Positions 8,420 to 19,140 are shown, counted from the stretch's first letter. The stretch is 64,000 nt of DNA from Falsirhodobacter sp. 20TX0035 (GCF_028307215.1 NZ_JAQMHV010000009.1:1-64000), one strand, 5' to 3'. Made by a program: numbers and translations. Notes: generated by a model from the letters alone, not told the origin.

Positions 8420-9340
8420 ATGACCGCGACCCGCTACAAGGGCCTGTTTCCCGTCGCGCCAACACCCTTTCATGCCAATGGCGACATCGATCTGGATGGC
8501 CAGCGCCGCGTTATGGACTGCATGGTCGATCAGGGCGTCGACGGAATCTGCATACTTGCCAACTATTCCGAGCAGTTCCTGCTGACCGACGACGAACGCC
8601 GCACCCTGACCGAGACCTGCATCGAACAGGTGGCGGGACGTGTGCCGGTGATGGTGACCTGCAGCCACTTCGCCACCCATATCGCGGCTGCCCGCGCGGC
8701 CCACGCAGCCTCTGTCGGGGCAAGCCTGATCATGATCATGCCACCCTATCACGGGACAGGCATGCGGATCGACGAGGGCACCATCTTCGACCATTTCGCC
8801 CGCGTGGCCGAGGAAGGAAACCTGCCGGTCATGATCCAGGACGCACCGCTGTCCGGTACGCATCTATCCGTGCCCTTCCTGACTCGCGTAGCCCGCGAAC
8901 TGCCGCTCGTACGTTACTTCAAGATCGAGGTGCCAGGCACTGCCGCCAAGCTGCGCGCGCTGATCGAAGCGGGGGGCGATCTCATCGAAGGCCCCTTCGA
9001 CGGCGAAGAAGCGATCACCCTCATGGCCGATCTGGATGCGGGGGCCACCGGTGTGATGGCCTCGGCGCTGCTGCCCGATCTGATCCGTCCGGTGATCGAC
9101 GCCCATGCCGCAGGCCACCGCGATCAGGCGGCGGAGCATTACCGTCGCATCCTGCCACTGATAAACTTCGAAAACCGCCAATGCGGGCTACGTGCCGCAA
9201 AGACGGTGCTGGCCGAAGGTGGGGTCATCGGCTGCGACACGGTGCGCCACCCGTTGGAGCCGCTGCATCCCGCAACGAAGGCCGGACTTCTGGAATTGGC
9301 GCGAGAGGTTCAACCCCTTGCCCTGACATGGGGGACATGA
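8420..9340 (+). CDS. DapA-family dehydratase/aldolase (2-keto-3-deoxy sugar acid type)
   Basis: The 306-residue TIM-barrel protein is of the dihydrodipicolinate synthase/N-acetylneuraminate lyase family. The Schiff-base lysine is K168 in YFKIEVPGT. The usual Tyr of the YNxP motif is replaced: the segment reads MIQDAPLSG. Residues 41-60 (DGICILANYSEQFLLTDDER) resemble L-2-keto-3-deoxyarabonate dehydratase-type members more than lysine-pathway DapA. It probably converts the 2-keto-3-deoxy acid made by the UxaA-family enzyme. The ATG at 8420 has AGGAGA just upstream; the open frame reaches further left but lacks support. Confidence 0.83.
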   Translation: MTATRYKGLFPVAPTPFHANGDIDLDGQRRVMDCMVDQGVDGICILANYSEQFLLTDDERRTLTETCIEQVAGRVPVMVTCSHFATHIAAARAAHAASVGASLIMIMPPYHGTGMRIDEGTIFDHFARVAEEGNLPVMIQDAPLSGTHLSVPFLTRVARELPLVRYFKIEVPGTAAKLRALIEAGGDLIEGPFDGEEAITLMADLDAGATGVMASALLPDLIRPVIDAHAAGHRDQAAEHYRRILPLINFENRQCGLRAAKTVLAEGGVIGCDTVRHPLEPLHPATKAGLLELAREVQPLALTWGT

Positions 9341-9341
9341 G

Positions 9342-10181
9342 ATGAAACTTCTGCGTTATGGAGAGGCGGGTGCCGAACGGCCCGCGCTTTTGCACACCGA
9401 CGGCACGATGCGCGATCTGTCGGCCCATGTGCCGGACATCGACGCCGCGACCCTGCCCGATCTGGACCGTCTTCGCGCGGTCGATCCCGACAGCCTGCCG
9501 AAGATCGACGGCACACCGCGCATCGGGCCGTGCATCGCGCGCGTCGGCAACTTCATCGCCGTCGGCCTGAACTATGCCGATCACGCGCGGGAATCCGGCA
9601 TGGCGATCCCCGCCGAGCCGATCCTATTCAACAAGGCTCCATCGTCGCTTTCCGGACCCAACGATCCGATCCGTATCCCTAAGGGCTCCACCAAGCTGGA
9701 CTGGGAAGTGGAGATTGCCATTGTCATCGGTCAGCCGCTTCATGCTGTGACCGAGGCAGAGGCGCTGAATGGCATCGCGGGCTACTGCATCTGCCATGAT
9801 GTCTCGGAACGTGGCTGGCAGCAGGAGCGGGGCGGCCAGTGGACCAAGGGTAAGAGCGCACCGGGCTTCGGCCCCCTCGGCCCTTGGCTGGTAACGCCGG
9901 ACGAGATCGCGGACGTGCAGGCGCTTGGCCTCAGCCTCGATGTGAACGGGGAGCGGATGCAGACCGGCAGCACCGCGACGATGATCTTCCCGGTGGCGCA
10001 TCTCGTCTCCTACTGCTCCACCTTCATGCGGCTGGAGCCGGGGGATGTCATCACGACCGGTACCCCACCCGGCGTCGGCATGGGCATGACGCCGCAGCGC
10101 TTCCTGAAGGCGGGCGACGTCGTGCACCTAGCCATTGACGGGCTCGGACGCCAGCGCCAGACAGTCGTTGCCCATGGCTGA
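9342..10181 (+). CDS. Fumarylacetoacetate hydrolase (FAH)-family enzyme
   Basis: The 279-residue protein has the FAH C-terminal fold. Metal-site residues are visible in DWEVEIAIVIG (E-x-E) and in the GYCICHDVSER segment, and the family end is GDVITTGTPPGVGMGM. Related enzymes cleave C-C bonds of 2,4-diketo acids (for example 2,4-diketo-3-deoxy-L-rhamnonate hydrolase) or hydrate 2-keto-pentenoates. It starts 1 bp after the DapA-family stop, so the two are co-translated. A broken SDR gene directly follows, which fits the oxidoreductase-hydrolase pairing of the diketo-hydrolase route. Confidence 0.85.
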   Translation: MKLLRYGEAGAERPALLHTDGTMRDLSAHVPDIDAATLPDLDRLRAVDPDSLPKIDGTPRIGPCIARVGNFIAVGLNYADHARESGMAIPAEPILFNKAPSSLSGPNDPIRIPKGSTKLDWEVEIAIVIGQPLHAVTEAEALNGIAGYCICHDVSERGWQQERGGQWTKGKSAPGFGPLGPWLVTPDEIADVQALGLSLDVNGERMQTGSTATMIFPVAHLVSYCSTFMRLEPGDVITTGTPPGVGMGMTPQRFLKAGDVVHLAIDGLGRQRQTVVAHG

Positions 10182-10323
10182 GGTTCTGCCCTTCGATGCT
10201 GCAATGACACCACTTGGCCGTTTGGGCGAACTGGCGAAAGTCGCGGATGCCGCCACCTCCGCCGAAGCAAGCTTTGTCATCGGCCAGACCATTGACGTGG
10301 CTTGCGATCTTTACAGGACTTGA
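10174..10323 (+). pseudogene. Short-chain dehydrogenase (SDR), C-terminal remnant
   Basis: A 49-codon frame (ATG at 10174, stop at 10323) encodes TPLGRLGELAKVADA followed by EASFVIGQTIDV. This is the C-terminal SDR pattern P-x-G-R-x-G-x-x-x-E-V-A ... ASF-x-x-GQ-x-I-x-V-D-G, but with a short deletion where the FLAS segment should be and without the final GG. The Rossmann and catalytic parts are absent. It overlaps the FAH stop. A lost SDR fits the role of the 4-dehydrogenase in a diketo-hydrolase pathway. Confidence 0.6.
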
Positions 10324-10340
10324 ACTCTCGGAGCAACGAC

Positions 10341-11477
<1,137 letters not shown>

Positions 11478-11575
11478 CAACTATTCAAAAGCGAACGATT
11501 TTGAGCAGAAACAGGAAGCCAATCCCACTGCCCGCAACCGTCTTTCATCAGGCCGACAATGAGGGACTCGAGGAG

Positions 11576-12451
11576 TCAGTCACTGTCTCCAACCACCCTA
11601 AACCCGATGTGACTGGTCGTCATGTGGGGAGGATTGGCCATGCGGGCGGCGATCCGGAAACGGTGGCAGTAGCTTGCATGACACAGGTGCGAGCCGCCCT
11701 TGAGGATACGATTGCTCTCCTGCATCCCGGCCGTCCATTCCCAAACGTTGCCGCTCATGTTGTGGAGGCCAAAGCCATTGGCGGGGAAGGAGTTTGCAGG
11801 AGCAAGCCCGCGATAGCCGTCTAGTCCGAGATCATTGGTGGGGAACTGCCCTTGCCAGATGTTGCAGGGCTGAAAATTGTCATCGTCGGGTGCCCGATCC
11901 CCCCACGGATAGATCGGATCCATCAAACCGCCTCTTGCGGCATGTTCCCATTCGACCTCGGATGGCAATCTCAACCCGTGCCACCCGCAGAAGGCTTCCG
12001 CGTCGGCGCATGAAACATGAACGACAGGATCCTCGTCGTCGGCCTTGATGCCACGTCCATAGGGACATGTCCAATTCGCGCCAAATACCCGGTACCACCA
12101 TGGCAGATCGATGACGCTCACGTCCTCGGGCGCGGCCCGATGATGGGACGCGAAGACGAAGCTCCACCCCCGGCGTTCGGCATCGGTGCGGTATCCGCTT
12201 TGCTCGGCGAAATGTGCAAATTCCCGTGTCGTGATGACGGTAGAAGACATGCGGAAAGGCGGGATCAGCAGCGCCTGCATCGGCCCTTCGCCGTCTTGGG
12301 GTATGAGGGGCCGATCTGTTCCACGTTGCGCCAAGCCGCCGGGAATACTCAGCAACTGTTGGTGGACGGCGTGGGAGGCGCGTGCCACTCGAGATGGTGC
12401 TGAAGTCACGACCCCAGCGTCGATCGTTGGGCCGCAGCATCCGGACGTCAT
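11576..12451 (-). CDS. Formylglycine-generating enzyme (sulfatase-modifying factor)
   Basis: The protein has about 291 residues if the MTSGCCGP start at 12451 is used; the frame stays open to an ATG at 12523 with an AGGA site, so a 315-residue form is possible. It shows FGE-family blocks: LRLPSEVEWEHAARGG, YPWGD, NMSGNVWEWTAG and near the end KGGSHLCHASYCHRFRIAAR. The last holds the two catalytic cysteines spaced as in human SUMF1 (C281 and C286 counted from 12523). It oxidises the sulfatase Cys to formylglycine. No signal peptide is visible, so it acts in the cytoplasm on the Cys-type sulfatase at 16564-18021. Confidence 0.9.
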   Translation of the reverse strand: MTSGCCGPTIDAGVVTSAPSRVARASHAVHQQLLSIPGGLAQRGTDRPLIPQDGEGPMQALLIPPFRMSSTVITTREFAHFAEQSGYRTDAERRGWSFVFASHHRAAPEDVSVIDLPWWYRVFGANWTCPYGRGIKADDEDPVVHVSCADAEAFCGWHGLRLPSEVEWEHAARGGLMDPIYPWGDRAPDDDNFQPCNIWQGQFPTNDLGLDGYRGLAPANSFPANGFGLHNMSGNVWEWTAGMQESNRILKGGSHLCHASYCHRFRIAARMANPPHMTTSHIGFRVVGDSD

Positions 12452-12602
12452 CGGGGTTTCCGGGGTCCGCGCATGTAATGACGCTCGGGCCGATAGCCCG
12501 GTCGGCTTATCCACCGATCCCATGCGGTCCTAAGTTTTTTGATGAAGGCCACGCCGCCGCTCCGCAGAACTCGAATAGATACAAAGATTACCTAGCAAAG
12601 AA

Positions 12603-12638
12603 TTCCGTGTAGGATATTGTAATATTCCATATACGGAA
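12603..12638. promoter_or_regulatory. Candidate IclR operator with nested inverted repeats
   Basis: Just upstream of the IclR gene, TTCCGTGTA (12603-12611) and TATACGGAA (12630-12638) are near-perfect inverted arms. Between them lies ATATTGTAATAT (12614-12625), and TTCCATATACGGAA (12625-12638) is itself a palindrome with one mismatched pair. The region is AT-rich and placed between the divergent FGE and IclR genes. It could control both and allow IclR autoregulation. Confidence 0.5.
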
Positions 12639-12646
12639 GATTCGCA

Positions 12647-13462
12647 ATGACCAGCCCCTCCACTGATCGTATTCTTGATGTGCTCGAATACCTGATGAAC
12701 GCCAGCCAAGGGCCGGTGAAGCAGGTCGATATGGCACGCGATCTGGGGGTCGCTCCGTCGACGCTGAACCGCATCGTGCGCATCCTGTCGGATCGAGGTT
12801 ACCTGTTCCGCACGAGCGAGAAGTATCTTATCAAGAATTTTAGCCTCGAGCGGGTCGTGCCCATGTCGGCAGATTACGCCGAAGACCTTCAACGCACGCT
12901 GCAGAACCTGACAGGGCGCACGCAGGCGGCGGCAGAGGCGATCGTGATCGCGGGCCATGAACTGTTGTGGCATTCCCGAAGCGTCCACCCGAACCCGCAA
13001 GTGACCATCTGGGCACGCGAAGGGTTCCGGCGCAGCCTGTTTGAATTCGATGCCCTGTCCCGGCTGTATTTGTCCACGCTGGCCGAGGATCGATTGGATG
13101 AAGGCTTCTTCATCGGAGGCTTCTTCGACACCTCCAAGCAGGCGGGCAAGCGTCAGATTTCTTGGCTCGAGGCGAATGAGGTGGCCGACGCCGTCCGGGC
13201 CACGCGCGGCGAGACCTTCGCTTGCGATGCCGAGGGAAACCATTTCGGCATTCGCCGTTTCGCGACCGTGGTGCGCGATTCCAAGGGAATGGTCCTGCAT
13301 CTGTTGTCCGTCGCGGAAAGCGCCGGCCTGTTAGACGTGGAACGAGAAGCTGTCATCCGAGCAGTACTCGAGGAGGAACGGTTGCGGCTCGAGTCGGTGC
13401 TGCGGCGCGAGGCGGCAACCGCGAACCTGACCAACATGCCTTACCTGAGGCTTGTGCGCTGA
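12647..13462 (+). CDS. IclR-family transcriptional regulator
   Basis: The 271-residue protein has an N-terminal winged helix (residues 5-65: RILDVLEYLMNASQGPVKQ, then MARDLGVAPSTLNRIVRIL) and an IclR effector domain with the late VVRDSKGMVLHLLSVAESAG pattern. It stands directly before the CUT1 transporter and sulfatase operon and is divergent from the FGE gene, so it probably senses the transported compound or a desulfated product. The nested palindromes at 12603-12638 are its likely binding site. Confidence 0.82.
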   Translation: MTSPSTDRILDVLEYLMNASQGPVKQVDMARDLGVAPSTLNRIVRILSDRGYLFRTSEKYLIKNFSLERVVPMSADYAEDLQRTLQNLTGRTQAAAEAIVIAGHELLWHSRSVHPNPQVTIWAREGFRRSLFEFDALSRLYLSTLAEDRLDEGFFIGGFFDTSKQAGKRQISWLEANEVADAVRATRGETFACDAEGNHFGIRRFATVVRDSKGMVLHLLSVAESAGLLDVEREAVIRAVLEEERLRLESVLRREAATANLTNMPYLRLVR

Positions 13463-13517
13463 CAGAGGCGGCGCATCGGACTGAGACATACCGGAGAAAT
13501 AGGGAGGAGTATCCGAA

Positions 13518-14795
13518 ATGTTCACCAAACGGCGCACCGTGCTGGCCGCAGCGCTCATGTTGGGAACGGCGCTTGCCGGGCCCGGTGCCTTCGCACAGCA
13601 GACGGAAGTCGACGTCCTGCTGTTTTCCATGCCGTCGACCCTGGGGTTGCAGAAGCTGGCCCCCGATTTCGAAGCCGAGACGGGTATCAAGACCAATATT
13701 GAGGTCGTGGGCCAGGACGTCTTTGAGAGCCGCATCACCCTGTCCTTCACGGGCGGGACGGGGGACATTGATGTCGTCCATACGCCCGCCATCCAGGTCC
13801 AGCGTTGGGTGGAGGCGGGCTGGCTCGCCCCTCTCACCCAAACATTGTCCGGCATGCCAGACCGTGACGACATCATTCCGGCCACGCTCGACTCTTTCAA
13901 GGTGGGGGACGATCATTGGGGCATCCCCTTCTTCGCCGAAACCGGCCTGCTGGCCTATCGCAAGGATCTGCTGGAGGCCGCTGGAAAACAGCCTCCCACC
14001 ACGTGGGAGGAGATGCTGGACGTCGCCGCGGCCATCCACAGTCCGGATACAGCGGGCGTTGTGATGCGCGCGGCGCCGGGGCAGGGGTTCAACATGTTCG
14101 TCTTCCCGATGATCATGCGCGCCTATGGCGGAGAGTTCTTTGCCGACTACCCGGATGACCTGACGCCCACGTTCAACTCGCCCGAGACGCTGTCGGCGCT
14201 GGATGTCTACATCAAGCTTCTGGGCGAGTATGGCCCAAATGGCGTGAGCAGCTTCAACTTCCCCGAGGTGGTGGCTGCAATGCAGGCGGGGCAGGCGGCG
14301 ATGACGGTGGACGGAACCTCCATCGTAAGCCAGGCCGTCGATCCGCAGAAGAGCCGGTTTGCCGATCAGATCGAGTTGGCACTGCCGCCTGCCGGTCCGG
14401 CCGAACGCGCGCCAGCGCTGGCCGTGCACGGGCTGGGTGTATCAGCCAGCGCGAAAGATCCCGAAGCCGCCGCCAAGTTCGTCGCTTGGGCCACGTCGAA
14501 AGAAACCATGACGAAGCTGGCCCTGAATGAAGCCTATCCTGACTTCACCCGCGCCTCCATCGCCGAGGATCCGGCGGTGAAGGAGAAATATGCAGGCATC
14601 CAAGCGGACTTCCTCGACCTGCGCATTGCGGCGCTGCAGGAGGCGCGCAGCGATTACCGGCCGTTGCTTCCCACCTGGCCCGAACTGGGCGCGGCCATGG
14701 GCGAGAATGTCAACGCCGCCCTGAACGGCATGATGGAGCCGCAGGAGGCCCTCGATGCCGCGAACGAAGAGATGGGCTACATCCTCGGACAGTGA
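13518..14795 (+). CDS. ABC sugar-type solute-binding protein (family 1)
   Basis: The 425-residue protein has a Sec signal peptide (cleavage after GAFA, about residue 26). Family 1 features include GLQKLAPDFEAETGIKTNIE, a GTGDIDVVHTPAIQVQRWVE stretch, WGIPFFAETGLLAYRKDLLE, and a GMMEPQEALDAANEEM end. It is the binding protein of a CUT1-type importer whose operon also encodes a sulfatase, so the ligand is inferred to be a sulfated sugar or sulfate ester. A nine-base-pair hairpin follows the gene. Confidence 0.88.
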   Translation: MFTKRRTVLAAALMLGTALAGPGAFAQQTEVDVLLFSMPSTLGLQKLAPDFEAETGIKTNIEVVGQDVFESRITLSFTGGTGDIDVVHTPAIQVQRWVEAGWLAPLTQTLSGMPDRDDIIPATLDSFKVGDDHWGIPFFAETGLLAYRKDLLEAAGKQPPTTWEEMLDVAAAIHSPDTAGVVMRAAPGQGFNMFVFPMIMRAYGGEFFADYPDDLTPTFNSPETLSALDVYIKLLGEYGPNGVSSFNFPEVVAAMQAGQAAMTVDGTSIVSQAVDPQKSRFADQIELALPPAGPAERAPALAVHGLGVSASAKDPEAAAKFVAWATSKETMTKLALNEAYPDFTRASIAEDPAVKEKYAGIQADFLDLRIAALQEARSDYRPLLPTWPELGAAMGENVNAALNGMMEPQEALDAANEEMGYILGQ

Positions 14796-14802
14796 CCGGC
14801 GC

Positions 14803-14823
14803 GCCGACCGGGGTCCGGTCGGC
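14803..14823 (+). terminator. Strong intercistronic hairpin, probable partial terminator
   Basis: GCCGACCGG at 14803-14811 and CCGGTCGGC at 14815-14823 form a perfect nine-base-pair stem with a GGT loop, followed by a pyrimidine-rich tract with four Ts. It lies between the binding-protein gene and the first permease gene. It likely terminates part of the transcripts and protects the upstream message, giving excess binding protein. Confidence 0.65.
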
Positions 14824-14852
14824 ATCCCTTTTCCTTCCTGATCGGAGGTCTC

Positions 14853-15737
14853 ATGACATCGGTCCGCGCCTCGGCTGCCATGGACCGCAGCTATAAACTG
14901 ATGCTGCTTCCGGCTTCGCTGGCCGTGGGCATCTTCGCGGTCGCCCCGCTGGTGGGGATGTTCGTTTTGTCCTTCACCGACTTTCACCTCATCCGAGGAT
15001 GGAGTGGGAAGATCGGGCTTCAGAACTTCCTGCGTCTGGCAGGAGACGCACGGTTCCTGTCCTCGATCTATGTGATGGCCGCGCTCAGCTTCTTCGGCGT
15101 CGTCGCACAGGTTGTGATTGGCACGGCCATCGCCGTAGGGCTGGACCGGATCGTTAAGTCCTGGCGCTTCGCCCGCGGAATATTCGTGATTCCCTTCGCG
15201 GTGCCGCATATCGCAGTGGCGCTGATCTGGCTGTCGCTGTTCACGCCCACGCTGTCCCCGATCACCGCCTTCTTCGCCACCTTCGGGATCGAGGTGCCGG
15301 CGATGCTGACGTCGCAAACAGGGGCCATCGCGGCCATTGTCATCGCCGACACATGGGCCACGACGCCGTTCGTGATGCTCATCGTGCTGGCGGCGCTTCA
15401 GGGCATCTCACCGGACCTGGACGAGGCGGCGGCCATGGACGGCGCTACCCGCATCCGCAGCTTCTTCCTGATCACGCTGCCGCTTCTGTATCCGACGCTC
15501 CTGATGGTGGCCCTGTTCCGCTTCATCGAGACGTTGAAGCATTTCCCCCTGATCTTCGTGATGACCAGTGGCGGACCGGGGCGGGCAACGCAGGCGACCA
15601 ACTACTACGCCTACGTGCAGACCTTCCAAAGCTCCAACGTGGCCTATGGCGCAGCCATCGCGGTGTTCCTTTTCATCTTTGCAGGGATCATCAGCTTCTA
15701 CATCGCGCGCAGCAATGCGAGGCTTTCCGATGCGTGA
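14853..15737 (+). CDS. ABC sugar-type permease (MalF/UgpA family)
   Basis: The 294-residue inner-membrane protein has about six helices: a first helix MLLPASLAVGIFAVAPLVGM, the periplasmic FTDFHLIRGWSGKIGLQNF segment, and the EAA loop DEAAAMDGATRIRSFFLITLPLL that contacts the ATPase. It is the first permease of the CUT1 importer and overlaps the second permease gene by 8 bp. Confidence 0.88.
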   Translation: MTSVRASAAMDRSYKLMLLPASLAVGIFAVAPLVGMFVLSFTDFHLIRGWSGKIGLQNFLRLAGDARFLSSIYVMAALSFFGVVAQVVIGTAIAVGLDRIVKSWRFARGIFVIPFAVPHIAVALIWLSLFTPTLSPITAFFATFGIEVPAMLTSQTGAIAAIVIADTWATTPFVMLIVLAALQGISPDLDEAAAMDGATRIRSFFLITLPLLYPTLLMVALFRFIETLKHFPLIFVMTSGGPGRATQATNYYAYVQTFQSSNVAYGAAIAVFLFIFAGIISFYIARSNARLSDA

Positions 15738-16560
15738 CCAATCCATCTCCTTTCGGGTGAAACGCGGGATCGGCATCGCGATGATGCTGGCGCTGCTGGC
15801 GTTTTCCCTCCTGCCGATCCTGTGGACGCTGATCTTGGCGCTGCGCCCCGCGACGCATCTGTTCGAGCCGATATGGTCCTCCCCTACCGCGCTGACGCTG
15901 GACAACATCGCCTCCATCGCTCGGTCGGACTTTCCGCGCGCGCTGCTGAACAGCTTCATCACGGCGGGAGCATCAACGCTGCTGGCGCTTCTTCTTGGGG
16001 TTCCGGGGGCTTTTGCCCTGTCGAAGCGACGCTTCTCCGGCAAGTTCATGGCGTCTTGGCTGCTACTGCTGCTGCGGATGGCGCCGCCGGTGGGCTTCGT
16101 GATCCCGCTGTTCCTGTTCTATGTTCAAGCGGGGCTGATCGACACGCATATCGGCCTGATCTTCGCCTACACCTCGCTGACGCTGCCCTTCGTGGTCTGG
16201 TCGATGTGGACCTCGTTCAACCAGATCCCGAACGAACTGGTGGAGGCGGGGCTGATGGATGGCGCTTCCCTGTGGCAGGTGCTGCGGCTGATCGTGCTGC
16301 CCGCCGCGCGGCCGGGATTGGTGGCCGCCGGCGTGCTGAGCTTCCTGTTGGCGTGGAACGACTTCTTCTTCGCGCTGGTCATCACGCGTTCGTCCACGAC
16401 CACGGCACCGGTTGCGATCATGAACTTCGTCTCCTACGCCAGCGTGGACTGGGGGGCGATTGCGGTGGCCGCCATTGCCCTGACCCTCCCCACCGTCCCG
16501 ATCATCATCATTGCGAACAAATACATCGTGCAATCGCTTGGCGGCGCGGTGAAAGGCTAA
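15730..16560 (+). CDS. ABC sugar-type permease (MalG/UgpE family)
   Basis: The 276-residue inner-membrane protein starts MRDQSISFRVKRGIG at 15730, overlapping the previous stop. It has six hydrophobic helices and the EAA loop VEAGLMDGASLWQVLRLIVLPAARPG. The segment NDFFFALVITRSS is typical of the MalG group. It pairs with the 14853 permease. The frame is open further left but only as a shadow of the upstream gene. Confidence 0.88.
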   Translation: MRDQSISFRVKRGIGIAMMLALLAFSLLPILWTLILALRPATHLFEPIWSSPTALTLDNIASIARSDFPRALLNSFITAGASTLLALLLGVPGAFALSKRRFSGKFMASWLLLLLRMAPPVGFVIPLFLFYVQAGLIDTHIGLIFAYTSLTLPFVVWSMWTSFNQIPNELVEAGLMDGASLWQVLRLIVLPAARPGLVAAGVLSFLLAWNDFFFALVITRSSTTTAPVAIMNFVSYASVDWGAIAVAAIALTLPTVPIIIIANKYIVQSLGGAVKG

Positions 16561-16563
16561 CCC

Positions 16564-18021
16564 ATGATCCAACACAAACGCCCGAACATCGTCTTCATCA
16601 TCACCGACCAGCAGCGGCTCGACACGATCCGCGCGCTCGGATACCCGCACATGGACACGCCCGTTCTGGACCGGCTGGTCCATGAAGGAACGGTGTTCCG
16701 CAACATGTATGTCACGTCCCCTTCGTGCAGCCCGTCCCGCGCCTCACTGTTTTCGGGAACCTATCCGCATACCAACGGCGTCTTTCGCAACGACGAACCG
16801 TGGGTCTGGTCCTGGGTCGGCCTTCTGGCGGAGGCGGGCTATCGCTGCGTGAACGTGGGAAAGATGCACACGATGCCGGTCGAGGGTCCGTTCGGCTTCC
16901 ACGAACGGCACGTGGTGGAGAACAAAGACCGCGACCATCCGAACCTGCCCTTCTACCTGGACAACTGGGACAAGGCGTTCTGGACGCGGGGCATCCGGAA
17001 ACCCAGCCGTGTCAGCTATCGCGAACGCGAGGATTACGCAGAAAGCATGGGGTCGTTCGTATGGGAGGCGCCGGAGGACCTGCACCCCGACGTTTTTGTG
17101 CCCGGTCTCGCCTGCCTGTGGCTGGAGAGGTACAAGGGGACGGAGCCGTTCTTCCTGCAGATCGGCATCCCCGGCCCGCATCCTCCCTATGATCCGACGC
17201 AGGAGTTTCTGACCGGCTACGAAGGGCGGGACGATCTGCCCATGCCGATCACCTACGACTTCGACGCCGAACAGCCCGCCCCGATGCGCGAGCTGCGCCG
17301 CCATCACCACGGCGAGGATCACGACGCCATTGTTCATCTGGAGCATCCGACCGAGGCGCAGTTGCGACGCCAGCGCGCGCATTACTATGCCAACGTGTCG
17401 ATGATCGATGCGCAAGTGGGTCGGATCATCGACGCGCTGAAGGAGCGCGGTGTGCTGGACAACACGATCATCGTCTTCACCTCGGACCACGGTGACTGCC
17501 TGAACGATCATGGACATTCCCAGAAGTGGAACATGTTCGAACCCACAGTGCATGTCCCTGCGCTGGCTTGGGGGCCCGGGGTGCCAAGCGGACGGTCCGT
17601 GGAGGATCTGGTCGCGCTGTTCGACTTCGGGCCGACGATCCTGGAATGGGCAGGCATCATCCCCCCAGCCTGGATGGAGGCGCGTTCGCTGCGACCGCTG
17701 ATGTCAGACAACCGCGACGAGCCGGCCCGCGACCGGGTCTTTGCCGAACATGCGAACGACGCGATCCTTCAGGGGACCGAGTTCATGACGATGATCCGCA
17801 AGGGGAACTGGAAGCTCGTGCATTTCGTGGACAGTGTGGAAGGGCAGCTGTTCGACCTTTCGATTGACCCCGAGGAGCGGACGAACCTGTGGGACGCCCC
17901 CGCGCAGTTCGGGCACAAGCAGGACCTGCTGATGGACATCCTGCGCTGGCGCATTGAAAGCGACAGAAAAACGCAAGCCTTCCGCCGCGAACTGGCGGGC
18001 CTTTCCGAAAAGGACACGTGA
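16564..18021 (+). CDS. Cytoplasmic Cys-type sulfatase
   Basis: The 485-residue protein is of the alkaline-phosphatase superfamily. The sulfatase signature is [15 protein letters not shown] with C55 as the residue to be turned into formylglycine and R59 beside it. Metal ligands lie in FIITDQQ and in [14 protein letters not shown]. There is no signal peptide, so hydrolysis occurs after import. It should release sulfate from a sulfated small molecule; choline-sulfate, aryl and glycosyl sulfates cannot be told apart here. It is set between the permease and ATPase genes of the CUT1 transporter, an operon position that ties it to the imported compound, and the FGE needed for its maturation lies at 11576-12451. 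Confidence 0.9.
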   Translation: MIQHKRPNIVFIITDQQRLDTIRALGYPHMDTPVLDRLVHEGTVFRNMYVTSPSCSPSRASLFSGTYPHTNGVFRNDEPWVWSWVGLLAEAGYRCVNVGKMHTMPVEGPFGFHERHVVENKDRDHPNLPFYLDNWDKAFWTRGIRKPSRVSYREREDYAESMGSFVWEAPEDLHPDVFVPGLACLWLERYKGTEPFFLQIGIPGPHPPYDPTQEFLTGYEGRDDLPMPITYDFDAEQPAPMRELRRHHHGEDHDAIVHLEHPTEAQLRRQRAHYYANVSMIDAQVGRIIDALKERGVLDNTIIVFTSDHGDCLNDHGHSQKWNMFEPTVHVPALAWGPGVPSGRSVEDLVALFDFGPTILEWAGIIPPAWMEARSLRPLMSDNRDEPARDRVFAEHANDAILQGTEFMTMIRKGNWKLVHFVDSVEGQLFDLSIDPEERTNLWDAPAQFGHKQDLLMDILRWRIESDRKTQAFRRELAGLSEKDT

Positions 18022-19022
18022 TGGGCAAGATCAGACTGAACGGCGTCAATAAGCGTTTCGGTGCGGCCGAGGTTATTCCCGCGCTGGATCTGGAGATCGA
18101 GGACGGAGAGTTCGTGGTGTTCGTTGGCCCCTCCGGCTGTGGCAAATCCACATTGCTGCGGCTGATCGCGGGGCTGGAGGACATGACGTCGGGGGCCATC
18201 GTCATCGACGGCAAGGACGTGTCGAACGCCGCACCGGGAGCACGGGGGCTTGCAATGGTGTTCCAGTCCTATGCGCTTTATCCGCACCTGACGGTGGCTG
18301 AAAACATGGCATTCCCCCTGCGCATGGCGGGCACGCCGACGGATTTGGCGCAGACGAAGATCGCCCGCGCGGCCGAAGTGCTGAACCTGTCGGGGTACAT
18401 GGACCGCAAGCCGAGCCAGCTGTCTGGCGGCCAGCGGCAGCGAGTCGCGATCGGACGCGCCATCGTGCGGGAACCGGCCGCGTTCCTGTTCGACGAGCCG
18501 CTGTCGAACCTGGACGCCGCGCTGCGCGTTTCGATGCGGCAGGAAATCACCGAATTGCACCGCAAGCTCGCCACGACCATGATCTATGTCACCCATGACC
18601 AGGTTGAGGCGATGACGATGGCCGACAAGATTGTCGTGCTGAACGCTGGCCGGATCGAGCAGGTCGGCAGCCCAATAGAGCTTTACGACACGCCCCGCAA
18701 CCTGTTCGTCGCAGGCTTCATCGGAAGCCCGAAGATGAACCTCATCGAAGGTCAGGAGGCGCAGGTCCGAGGTGCCAGTGTCATCGGCATCCGCCCCGAG
18801 CATCTGGACACCGTCGCGGAAGGTGGATGGGAGGGGCAGGTCATGCTGGCCGAGCATCTGGGCTCCGACACCTTTATGCAGGTGGAGACGCAGGCCGTCG
18901 GGATGTTGAACGTCAGGATGGATGGGGAAGTGAAGGCCCGTCATGGCGACAAGGTGCGGGTTGCCCCGAAAGTCGACAAGATGCACCGGTTTGACGCGGA
19001 AGGTTTACGGTTAGTGCATTAA
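18021..19022 (+). CDS. ABC sugar-type ATPase (UgpC/MalK family)
   Basis: The 333-residue protein has Walker [11 protein letters not shown]-loop [10 protein letters not shown], signature LSGGQRQR, Walker [13 protein letters not shown]-loop VTHDQ and a C-terminal regulatory TOBE/OB domain of about 100 residues. The ATG at 18021 overlaps the sulfatase stop by one base (TGATG). It energises the 14853/15730 permeases. The gene order binding protein-permeases-sulfatase-ATPase is unusual and argues for a dedicated sulfate-ester uptake operon. Confidence 0.88.
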   Translation: MGKIRLNGVNKRFGAAEVIPALDLEIEDGEFVVFVGPSGCGKSTLLRLIAGLEDMTSGAIVIDGKDVSNAAPGARGLAMVFQSYALYPHLTVAENMAFPLRMAGTPTDLAQTKIARAAEVLNLSGYMDRKPSQLSGGQRQRVAIGRAIVREPAAFLFDEPLSNLDAALRVSMRQEITELHRKLATTMIYVTHDQVEAMTMADKIVVLNAGRIEQVGSPIELYDTPRNLFVAGFIGSPKMNLIEGQEAQVRGASVIGIRPEHLDTVAEGGWEGQVMLAEHLGSDTFMQVETQAVGMLNVRMDGEVKARHGDKVRVAPKVDKMHRFDAEGLRLVH

Positions 19023-19140
19023 CAACGCTTGAAGGCTTTTCCTAATGTCCCAGCTCAATGCGGCATATACTATCACTTTCCCTTCTTCCTTCCCCTGTTC
19101 GAAACGGAACGGTTTTGTTTTACTCAGCGGTTAATGCTGG

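Noticed and set aside
11478-11520. TCAAAA and TTTTGA arms resembling the res-like repeats at 51.7 kb
   Set aside because: Only one short inverted pair with no recombinase nearby; chance in this AT-richer spot is likely.
19023-19140. Possible terminator between the convergent ABC ATPase and tautomerase genes
   Set aside because: Only a four-base stem AAAC/GTTT before the T-rich run could be found, too weak to call.
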